In this document: positions 28,438-36,700 of the stretch, piece after piece | How the letters are laid out: each line of letters opens with the position of its first letter | Numbering within the stretch: the first letter of the stretch is position 1 | NCBI GenBank assembly: GCA_938743325.2 | Contig: OW568865.1 | Span: 496,001 to 560,000, forward strand | Reading direction: 5' to 3' | DNA from: Pycnococcus provasolii | Taxonomy: Eukaryota > Chlorophyta > Pseudoscourfieldiophyceae > Pseudoscourfieldiales > Pycnococcaceae | Length of the DNA: 64,000 nucleotides | The notes under the pieces: model-generated | The model's input: only the letters and a program-made list of their open reading frames with translations | What the model was told of the DNA's origin: nothing | The model's database searches: none | Position numbers and translations under genes: made by a program

Positions 28438-29439
28438 ATGCAAGCGCGTCCTCCCAGTGTCGTGCTCGCCACAGGCGGGTACGACCACACCATCCGGTTC
28501 TGGGAAGCAACCTCGGGAGTGTGCTACCGAACCCTCCAACACCAGGACTCGCAAGTCAACAAACTCGAAATCACGCCAGACAAAAAATTCATTGCCGCCG
28601 CAGGAAACCCGTACGTGCGACTCTTCGAAGTGCACACGTCAAACCCTCAAGCAGTCACCACCTACGAAGGACACACCTCAAACGTCACTTCCGTCGGATT
28701 CCAGAGAGACGGCGCGTGGATGTACACCTCATCGGAGGATGGAACCGTCAAGATTTGGGACGTCAGAGCGCCCGGATGTCAGCGCGAGTACGAAAGCCGC
28801 GCGGCTGTTAACACCGTCGCGCTGCACCCCAACCAAAGCGAGCTCATCTCTGGCGACCAAAACGGGAACATCAGAGTGTGGGACCTCACGGCGGGCGCGT
28901 GCAGCTGCGAACTTGTACCTGAGGTGGGGTGCGCGGTGCGAAGCCTCGCGGTGGCAAGCGACGGAAGCCTGGCGGTGGCGGCGAACAGCAGAGGCGTGTG
29001 CTACGTGTGGCGCCTCACGCCGGGCGCGGGGGCAGGAGGAGGACCTTCGCCGAACGGAGTGCAGACAACGACGACGAACAGCACGCACTTCGAGCCGCTG
29101 CACAAGCTCGTTGCTCATCCGGACGCATACATCCTCAAGTGCCTCATCAGCCCGGATGTGCGTACGCTGGCGACGGCGGGCAGTGACAAGGTGGTGAGAC
29201 TGTGGAGCCTCGAAAATCACTTCGCACTCGACAGCGAGCTCGTTGGGCACAGCAAGTGGGTTTGGGACTGCGTCTACTCAGTGGATGCCGCGTATCTCGT
29301 GACCGCAAGCAGCGATGGATCGGCGAAGCTGTGGGACGTCGCCAAGGGCGAAGCGATTCGAACGTACAATGGACATCACAAGGCTGTGGTGTGCTGTGCA
29401 CTCAACGATAGTGCCGTACCTGATCCAGGGCGAACATGA
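28438..29439 (+). CDS. LST8: TOR complex subunit LST8 (WD40 propeller)
   Basis: 333 residues, close to the usual length, forming seven WD40 blades. The N-terminus is diagnostic: [18 protein letters not shown], then [53 protein letters not shown], and the C-terminal [20 protein letters not shown] with [16 protein letters not shown]8 binds the TOR kinase domain and stabilises TORC1. In green algae LST8 and Raptor are the known TORC components. An insertion rich in Gly/Thr occurs in blade 4-5 ([12 protein letters not shown]). Complete at both ends. Confidence 0.95.
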   Translation: MQARPPSVVLATGGYDHTIRFWEATSGVCYRTLQHQDSQVNKLEITPDKKFIAAAGNPYVRLFEVHTSNPQAVTTYEGHTSNVTSVGFQRDGAWMYTSSEDGTVKIWDVRAPGCQREYESRAAVNTVALHPNQSELISGDQNGNIRVWDLTAGACSCELVPEVGCAVRSLAVASDGSLAVAANSRGVCYVWRLTPGAGAGGGPSPNGVQTTTTNSTHFEPLHKLVAHPDAYILKCLISPDVRTLATAGSDKVVRLWSLENHFALDSELVGHSKWVWDCVYSVDAAYLVTASSDGSAKLWDVAKGEAIRTYNGHHKAVVCCALNDSAVPDPGRT

Positions 29440-29538
29440 CGATCGATGCGCGGGAAAAATGACGCAACTGACCTTGTAATGTACGTGGTAGACTATATAA
29501 TGTTCACATTTTTTTTAATAGTCGCAACTCTCGAGATG

Positions 29539-31509
29539 TCATAACGTTGAAAGCAGCGCAGCCTTCATCGCATCTGTGACGACCTTTGCGTCACCCGCAG
29601 GTTCCGATTCCTCAACAATCTGCACGCCATTCTGCTCGCGCAGCGTTGTGAGTGCTCCCACGTCAACCTTGCCGGTGAATTTCAGGTACTGCAGCACAGC
29701 CTGACTAACAAACATATCCACGCCCTCGGCGCAGCTGCATCCCGCCGCCGCCGCATCTTTCAGCAGTCGCGTGTCGCGCGGCGTGTACACGGCGTCGAAC
29801 ACAACGCGGTATGACGGCAAGACACTTGAATCGGTCACGGGGCTGGCCTCAGTGTCGGGCACCATCCCAACGCTCGTGGTGTTGAGCAGAACGCCGCCAT
29901 TCGCGTCATCGCCGAGAGTGATGCCCACCTCCACACGATCATCCTTGATCATCGCGACAAGCTCCTCGGCGCGACTTACGGTTCTGTTGAACACGCGAAC
30001 CTTCTGTGCACCGCGCTCGAGCGCTCCGTACACTGCCGCCTTCGCAGCTCCCCCCGCGCCGAGCACGTCAACGGTCGCACCCCCAAAAGCCGACGACGAC
30101 GCAACGTCCACGGAAGCATCCACGGAATCAACCACGCCAACCCAGTCGGTGTTGGATGCGTACCAGCCTTCGTCCACGCGCACGAGCGTGTTAGCCGCGC
30201 CAATCGACGCACACACGTGGTGCACGACATTCGCAAGCGACAGAGCCTCCTCCTTGTGTGGAATCGTCACGCTGAGTCCGCTCAGCTTGTTCCCGAGCAT
30301 AGTCGATTCGAGAAACTCTTCCAGTCTGCCCTTGGGAATCTCCAGTGCGACGTACACCGCATCCACGCCACCCTCGCTCACAAAGGCGGAGTTGTGAATA
30401 AGCGGGCTCTTCGAGTGTCCGACGGGACTTCCCGCGACGGCGAAAAGGCCCGTGCTGCGGCTCAACTTCGGCGTGCGGTAGAGGTTCACCATGGAATCCA
30501 CGCTCACCTGTCCAGGTGCGGCGGCGGACGCGTCGTCGAGCGCCGCAAAAGTGAAGGCGGCGCCAAATACGGGAGCGAGGATGCGCGTGCATAGTCCCGC
30601 AGGTCCCATGCCGAGCGCCACCATCGGCTGGTTGGAGTGCGCCGCCTCCTCGAGCAGTGCGAGCAAGTTGCTCGCGTCGAACGCGTCGTGAGCCATCTGC
30701 GCCACCTTAACAACGTCCGCGACGCCGGTTGCCCACATGCGTGCTATACGCGCGCGCAGCGTGTCCATATCTTCGGTTTCCTCGAAGTTGTGGCTTGACA
30801 CGATCGTCTTTGCGTGACGCGTCGGGCTGGCTTCTGCGCGGAACGCCTTCGCGGCGTCAAGCTCGACGTCGATGCACGCGAATCCCGCCTCCGAGGCTGC
30901 GCACAGCACACCTGTACGCATCGCCTCGATTTCGCGCGCCTCTGCACTAGCGTGCGAATCTCCCGGCCTTCCCGCTCCTGCGAACACGTCACCCGCTCCC
31001 GGGTCTTCCCACTTCGGTCGTGCGGTTGCGATGGCACAAATGTCGTTCTCTAACGCGGCGTCGGCGAGTCGTTTCAGGAGGGTGTCCCGCGATTCGTCGC
31101 CTGAGGTTAAGGCCAAGGCATCAGGTCCTGTGAGTCGGTCGAGACGAAACTCCACCATCCGCGCCCCCGCGTTGGCAGCTTGTGCGGCATCTCTGATCAT
31201 CATGTCTGCTGACGGTGCAACGAGGGAGACGCACACGCTTGTAATTTTCTTCTTCTTCTTATCACCATCCCAAGGTACGACTGGGACGGTTGGTTTGAGC
31301 GAGTCTTGCTGGAACGCGCGTAAAGTAAAGCCAGACTCACCCTGTAACCCACCAGGAGTGCCTAACCCACCAGGAGTGCCTAACCCACCCCGCAGAGTCA
31401 ATCGGCCACCACCCATGGACGTACGATTTCTGACTTGATGTTGATGTTGATGTTGATGTTGATGCACGTGACGGGTCGCACCCGCACCAGGCGACGCCGC
31501 CGCCGCCAT
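29539..31509 (-). CDS. Bifunctional 3-dehydroquinate dehydratase / shikimate dehydrogenase, plastid
   Basis: 656 residues in the plant arrangement. Residues 1-90 are a Ser/Gly/Arg-rich transit region with an (HQ)4-5 run and GGLGTPGGLGTPGGL duplications. Residues about 90-335 are type I dehydroquinase: MVEFRLDRLTG, the catalytic histidine region IVSSHNFEE and the Schiff-base lysine in DVVKVAQMAHD. Residues about 350-640 are shikimate dehydrogenase: AGSPVGHSKSPLIHN, VTIPHKE with the catalytic Lys, SNTDWVG, the NADP-binding VLGAGGAAKAAVYGAL and VFNRTVSRAEE. It turns 3-dehydroquinate into shikimate for aromatic amino acids. The SxS shikimate-binding pair (HSKS) is intact, which argues for shikimate rather than quinate use. 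Confidence 0.95.
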   Translation of the reverse strand: MAAAASPGAGATRHVHQHQHQHQHQVRNRTSMGGGRLTLRGGLGTPGGLGTPGGLQGESGFTLRAFQQDSLKPTVPVVPWDGDKKKKKITSVCVSLVAPSADMMIRDAAQAANAGARMVEFRLDRLTGPDALALTSGDESRDTLLKRLADAALENDICAIATARPKWEDPGAGDVFAGAGRPGDSHASAEAREIEAMRTGVLCAASEAGFACIDVELDAAKAFRAEASPTRHAKTIVSSHNFEETEDMDTLRARIARMWATGVADVVKVAQMAHDAFDASNLLALLEEAAHSNQPMVALGMGPAGLCTRILAPVFGAAFTFAALDDASAAAPGQVSVDSMVNLYRTPKLSRSTGLFAVAGSPVGHSKSPLIHNSAFVSEGGVDAVYVALEIPKGRLEEFLESTMLGNKLSGLSVTIPHKEEALSLANVVHHVCASIGAANTLVRVDEGWYASNTDWVGVVDSVDASVDVASSSAFGGATVDVLGAGGAAKAAVYGALERGAQKVRVFNRTVSRAEELVAMIKDDRVEVGITLGDDANGGVLLNTTSVGMVPDTEASPVTDSSVLPSYRVVFDAVYTPRDTRLLKDAAAAGCSCAEGVDMFVSQAVLQYLKFTGKVDVGALTTLREQNGVQIVEESEPAGDAKVVTDAMKAALLSTL

Positions 31510-31825
31510 ACCAAAAAAGGATAGACTAGGAGATAAGCTTTGAGCTGTTCTGAATTCTGGACGGGAAAGAATTAAAGAAAGTGGTATGGGTTCGGTTGGG
31601 TTAGGGTATGGATTACAGGATTAGGGTTCGGTTCGGGTTAGGGTTTGGATTAGGGTTAGGGTTCGTCGTTTTAGGGTTAGGGTTTTCATTTTTAGGATTC
31701 GTTGGAGTCCATCCCACTTGTCGTCACCGCGCACTCGCTGTTGATCTGCACGCGTGTTTTGGTGATCTTGTAGGTGTGGTGAAGCTGCGCTTGCTTGTTC
31801 CGTTTTCTTGGGTGAGACTTGGGTC
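31510..31825. promoter_or_regulatory. Divergent promoter with telomere-like repeats
   Basis: A 316-bp spacer between starts at 31509 (minus) and 31826 (plus), with TTAGGGTTCGG- and GGTTAGGGTTTGG-type units over 31589-31692. Confidence 0.6.
31589..31692 (+). repeat. Telomere-like repeats (interrupted)
   Basis: At least seven GGGTTAGGG-like units with variant spacers occur between the shikimate enzyme gene and the twin-CX9C gene. Confidence 0.85.
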
Positions 31826-32179
31826 ATGTCGTGGCTCTGGTCGCGCCAAGGTGAGGGAGGAAACGGCAACGAGCGCCTCAGCTGCTCGCGCGCATACGAC
31901 GCCCTGTGGATGTGCATGAAGCCCTCGTACCAGGTTCACCAAATATACCTCCACGGCAATATAGAAAACTGCAACGAACGATTCGCAACCGCGTTGGCAT
32001 GCATGCGAGCGAGAGATAAGGAGGAAGTGGACGCGTCTTTGCTGGCGCTCGCGACGGCGGACGATCCGAAAAGAAGGAGAAACGACATGTGGGTGTATCG
32101 CACGAAAGAGGAGGCGCAGACATTCTGGAAAGACGCCTTCAAGAGCGAAGACGAAAACGGCTCAAAGCCACTGTCTTAG
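31826..32179 (+). CDS. Twin-CX9C protein, DUF3128/Emi1 family (mitochondrial)
   Basis: 117 residues from ATG at 31826; the longer frame opens only at TTG. Two CX9C motifs, CSRAYDALWMC (about residue 20) and CNERFATALAC (about residue 48), define a helical hairpin with two disulfides of the kind imported into the mitochondrial intermembrane space by Mia40/Erv1. Spacing and the C-terminal acidic and aromatic tail (YRTKEEAQTFWKDAF) fit the DUF3128 (yeast Emi1-like) group. Molecular role of the family is poorly known; a respiratory-chain assembly link is likely. Confidence 0.75.
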   Translation: MSWLWSRQGEGGNGNERLSCSRAYDALWMCMKPSYQVHQIYLHGNIENCNERFATALACMRARDKEEVDASLLALATADDPKRRRNDMWVYRTKEEAQTFWKDAFKSEDENGSKPLS

Positions 32180-32243
32180 TAACATGAGTCTTTTTTAAAT
32201 GGACAATATTAGTTATGTAAGTATGAGGTACAGCACTTTTGGC

Positions 32244-32624
32244 TCACGAAGGTGGCGCGGAAGCGCCGAGCACGCCTATGTGACCAATATAAAGGTGGTC
32301 GAGACGAACGTCCTCGAAGAGCACTTGAAATCGACCCGCGGGCGTTCCCGTGTGCTTCTCAACGATAGGCTTGAGCGCGTCGCCTATGCTCGCTCGCTTC
32401 GTCATGTCGTCCACCTGTCCTTCTCCCAGAACGATGCGCATCTGCACCCACGGCGCGTCGAAGTCGCCCCCCCACGTGCCCACTTTCCCGGTGGACAGGT
32501 CGATATGCACGAACTCGCGCGGGCACCCGACGATGGTGTAGAGCACGTCGGTGCACTCGTTGATCAACGCGCGGCATGCTTCGTCGCCAGGCGCGGCGTT
32601 CGTCGCGAGCGATACCGTCGGCAT
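32244..32624 (-). CDS. MIF/tautomerase-superfamily-like protein
   Basis: 126 residues. The start at 32624 gives a protein beginning Met-Pro (MPTVSLATNAAP), the hallmark of the tautomerase/MIF superfamily, where Pro-1 after Met removal is the catalytic base. The longer upstream frame merely translates telomere-like repeats (NPNPNPNPN). A helix follows, then FVHIDLSTGK and a second half ending LDHLYIGHIGVLG, compatible with two beta-alpha-beta units. The MIF lysine after the first helix appears replaced (VGCPREF). Function may be enzymatic or not. It is 169 bp from the divergent GrpE start. Confidence 0.6.
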   Translation of the reverse strand: MPTVSLATNAAPGDEACRALINECTDVLYTIVGCPREFVHIDLSTGKVGTWGGDFDAPWVQMRIVLGEGQVDDMTKRASIGDALKPIVEKHTGTPAGRFQVLFEDVRLDHLYIGHIGVLGASAPPS

Positions 32625-32793
32625 CGAAACCGATATGGGAGGCGGAGAACGCAAGATGGGATTAGTGGCCAGGAGGGAGGAGGAGGAGATGAGGGTGTTA
32701 GGGTTAGGGTTAGGATTAGGGTTAGGCAGGTTCCGGTTACCGACGCCGCCACACACGCACTCTCCGAACCACAACTCCACTGGCGAGCCTAGC
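32625..32793. promoter_or_regulatory. Very short bidirectional promoter (169 bp)
   Basis: This spacer between the MIF-like and GrpE starts is the shortest divergent spacer in the window. It contains TTAGGGTTAGGGTTAGGATT and a further TTAGGGTTAGG at 32697-32726. Confidence 0.65.
32697..32726 (+). repeat. Telomere-like TTAGGG array
   Basis: Five units, one with a GGATTAGGG variant, about 70 bp upstream of both start codons. Confidence 0.9.
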
Positions 32794-33690
32794 ATGTCTA
32801 CGTCACCTGTGCACGCCATGGCCTTTACTGTGCGGTGCTTGAAGGCATCGTCTTCGTTGTCTTCGTCTTTGTCTTCGTTGTCTTCGTCTTCGTCTCTCGT
32901 GAGAGCTTTCGGTTCCTCCTCGTCCTCGGGGCGTCTCGTGTCCTCGTGTGTGTCTCGTGTGCCTTTGGGGGTTTCCGCTCTTGATCACACCTTCATTTGG
33001 CATCAGCGGTCTTCACGTAGTCACTTTGCGCGTCAACAAGTTCGAAGATTTTTTGGGGCGTCTTCGTCAGGTGCAAAGCAGGAGACTGATGATGATCAGA
33101 CGTCAGAAAACGAAAAACACACAGAAGAAGAGCCGACAGAGCAGCCGCAGCAGGAGGGGGAGGCTGCCGCCGCCGAGAACGGCGAGGAGCAGGAAGAAAT
33201 GAGCGAAACGGAGGCGCAGATCGCAGCCTTGGAGGCGGAGAAGCAGGCGCTTAAGGATCAAGTCATGAGGGCGTATGCGGATGCCGAGAATCTGCGCACG
33301 CGCATGGCGCAGCAGGTGGACAATGCCAAGAGCTTTGCGATCCAAGGATTTGCCAAAGACCTTCTGGACGTGTCGGACAACCTGGAGCGCGCTCTAGCCG
33401 CCGTGCCAGAAGAAGAGCTAGGAGCGGACGGACATTTGAAGTCGCTCCACGAGGGAGTCGCCATGACAAACAACATCATGCTGAAAACGTTCAGGAACAA
33501 CGGGCTGGAGCGTTTCGACCCAACGGGTGAGCCTTTCGACCCAAACACGATGATGGCGCTCTTTGAGATTCCCGCTGGCACGCCCGGTGTGGGCGAGCCA
33601 GGCACGGTTGCGCAGACACAGAAGGTTGGATATCTGCTGAACGGACGTGCCATACGCGCTGCCGAAGTGGGTGTTGTCAAAAGTGAATAA
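32794..33690 (+). CDS. Mitochondrial GrpE-type nucleotide exchange factor
   Basis: 298 residues from ATG 32794 (an alternative ATG at 32818 gives MAFTVRCLKASSS). Residues 1-90 are a long Ser/Arg-rich presequence, then an acidic linker. The GrpE domain is about residues 130-295: a coiled coil AQIAALEAEKQALKDQVMRA, the family motif YADAENLRTRMAQQVDNAK, LLDVSDNLERAL and the beta-domain end GYLLNGRAIRAAEVGVVK. It releases ADP from mitochondrial (or plastid) Hsp70 during import and folding. Ser-rich presequence and overall form fit Mge1 better than plastid CGE, but location is an inference. Confidence 0.9.
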   Translation: MSTSPVHAMAFTVRCLKASSSLSSSLSSLSSSSSLVRAFGSSSSSGRLVSSCVSRVPLGVSALDHTFIWHQRSSRSHFARQQVRRFFGASSSGAKQETDDDQTSENEKHTEEEPTEQPQQEGEAAAAENGEEQEEMSETEAQIAALEAEKQALKDQVMRAYADAENLRTRMAQQVDNAKSFAIQGFAKDLLDVSDNLERALAAVPEEELGADGHLKSLHEGVAMTNNIMLKTFRNNGLERFDPTGEPFDPNTMMALFEIPAGTPGVGEPGTVAQTQKVGYLLNGRAIRAAEVGVVKSE

Positions 33691-33748
33691 CATGTTACAA
33701 GAGACGAACTAAGTTCAATTCATTAATATCACAAGTTGTTGTTTTTCT

Positions 33749-36700
33749 TCAGCGACGTGAAGTGTTGCGATCGTGCTGAGGCGCCACAGATCCCGCAATG
33801 CGCGGCGGCGATAAGGTTGTTGACGACGATGCCACCGAGGCGTTTCCGAGCGCACGTGCAATGGAACGACGCTCGAGCTTGCGATTGGGCCGGCCAGATT
33901 GGAACGTCGCGACGCCGCCACCACCTCGATCTGATCGCTCGTTTGGCGCCCAAAGCGAGCGCCGAGCGCCCGGAGCGGCCGCCAGTGCTGCTGGCGGATA
34001 CACGTAGCGCCCGTTGGCGTCAAGGATAGGTCGAGATGGCTGAGATTGGAACGAGTCCTCGCGTGTGCCGCTCGAGCCGCTTTGCACCGAGCTGAGTTCC
34101 CAGCGATCGTTATCGGGCACAGAATTAGCGAGCGCACGCGAAGGACTCGTCTTCGTGGATGACGGCTGCGACGGCACCGGAGCTGGACGGTAAACCTCGC
34201 CTTGTGCGAGTGCGATGGGGCGCACCTCTTTCGTCGCAGGGTGTCTCTCATGTACCGGAGGGGCCGTCTCGCGGACCTTTTGCATGCGCTTCATACGCCA
34301 ATCCATGTCCTTGGCTTTCGCCTCCACCTTACGTCGTCGGATTGGCGCCTCCTTTTTGAGCTTAGCACGAAGGAAGGCTTCCGCGGTGGCTGGATTGCTA
34401 AAGCCCCAGTCGCTCGCTACCTCATCCTGCGCCTTGCGGAGCTTCTCCTCGCGCTTGGCTGCACGTTTTTGCATAGCTTCCTCCCAAGCCTCCACATCTT
34501 GCGGAGAGGATTTCGGGAATGACGGAGATCCTTGCGATGCTGGTGAATCTCCAGCAGTAGCGGCAGCATGAGCAGCTGAAGTACCAGCCCCGGGGCTCAT
34601 GCCAGCCGGATCGTTGACAGCCAAGCTTGGCGGAGCCTCCCAAGCAGCAGGGACTGAAGAAGCTGAGGGGTAGGCGTACGCGGACGCGACGGTAGCACGA
34701 TGCAAGGACGAAGTCTGCCCAGCGAGAACTCCTTGCTTTACCTCCTCCTGCGGCGCATCGTCCAGGAAGTTCAGCTCCTCCTCGAGGCTCGCAAGCCCTG
34801 TGACGTTGTTCCAGAAACTATCATCAACGCCACCGTAGTCCTCGTCCGAATCCTCGTCCGAGGGAATTACCGCCGCCGCGCGAGCGCGAGCCACTTTCCC
34901 ACGAACTCTGTGTCCTCGAAATGCTGCCTGCAAACGAGTCGCAGACGACTCTTTCTTTATCGCAAGCGCTATGCGCAGTGCCACCAGCGCGCCGCTGCGT
35001 CGCCAAGCCCACCCACGTGCTCCCGCCTGGAGGCGAGTCGCGGCGGTTGATCGGAGGCGCTCCAGCGCTGCCGCGCGAAGGCGTGCCACAACACGGCGAG
35101 CGATCATGCCCCGGTAAGCCGCCTGCACAACCGTGGCACGTGCCTCTAGCGCACCCTGGAATCGGCGAGCGTACGCAGGACTTGTCGAGGGTACAGCAGC
35201 GTGCGTGGTCCAATCGAATGCTTCGTGCTCCGCAGCATGGCGTTCACGTGTTGCCGCGTCGTCGTCGTAATCGGCAGCGACAGCAACGTCGGCATTCGCT
35301 GCACTAGCACGCGACCGCGTCGATCGCCGTGATGCAGTTGCCTCATCGCGCTGGCGGCGGCAGAGACCGTGAAGTCCGGCAAGAGCCCAGAGACCCGACG
35401 ACGCATCCGCATCGCCGGCGGCTGCCGATTGGTCTGACAAGATGCGACCAATGATATTCGAGACGTCCGTTCCGCCAACGTTACGTGCAACATGCTCGCG
35501 CCAAACTTCGCGGAACGCCACCGAGCGTGCGGCATTTGCGATGAAGAGTTGCGAGCGCGCTGCTATTTCGATTGGCGAGCCATTAACCTCGCGAAGGCGT
35601 GGGAAGAGCCCACTCGCAAAGAGCGCCGCGCGCTCGAATGTCTCTCGTGCCAATTGCGGATCCTGCATCTCACCCTGATCGAGGAAGTGCAATGTCTCCA
35701 CCGCCCGTGCGCCGCGAAAACATCGGAGCACGTTGCGCATGCGGTTAAAGTCCCCACCCAGTTGATTGAACGAAATGTCAATGGTGCGCAGGTTGGGAAG
35801 CGCCGAACCAAATGCATCGCAGTTGGGCCCGTCGCTCAGACGGTTGTCTGCCATGAGCAGCTCCTCGATCCGTGGGAAGTAGCACCCGGTAAGTGGAGAA
35901 AATTCGGGTAGTTGTGTGATGTGGTTCATGCGAGCGTCGAGCGTCTCAAGGAGTACGCAGCCGGCAAGCTCGCGCGCGGGTACAATGGCGGAAAGCTCGT
36001 TCTTGCTCACATCCAGGAGACGCAGGTGACGACATCCAAGCAAGCAGCGCCCTAGGCGACGCAGCTGATTATCGGATGCGCGAAGCACCTGCAGATTGGG
36101 AAGCAGCGCGCCATTTCCCATCTCACCAACGACAAGCGTTGTCAGGCGATTGCCCCGCACGTCAAGCACGCGAAGCTCTGCGCAGGAACGCAACGCCGCC
36201 GCCTCGATGCGATTTAGTCGATTGCGCGCTAGGTTCACGTAACGCAAGCTCGATGGAAGAGCGTCTCGCTGCGCAAGCGACGTCATACGATTCGAGGTTA
36301 AGTCAAGCCACTCAAGCCGAGGACAGCCCGCCAGCGCTGCCCCAAGTCGTGAGATCATATTCTCCGCGGTTTGCAATCGGGTGAGCACAGGCATGTGTCC
36401 AAGGCCATGCAGCTGAGCAATGCGATTCGCCGTGAGCGTAAGCGAAGTCAACTCGCCGCTCACCGTGGCGAGAGGACCGGCGGTTCCGACGCCGCCGCGC
36501 GCACCAACAGCTGGATGCAGTCGATCCAGTCCCTCCAAACTCAGATCGAGGGTGCGTGCACCCGGAGATCCGCTTGTATTCGATGCCACAAGCTCTTGCG
36601 TCAACGGGATACCCTCAGCAGGCTCTACCGCGTTCGCTGCCGCGGTGTCCTGGTGGGTTTGATTCGCGTTGTGCTCCTCCACGATCGGCTCTTCGTCCGG

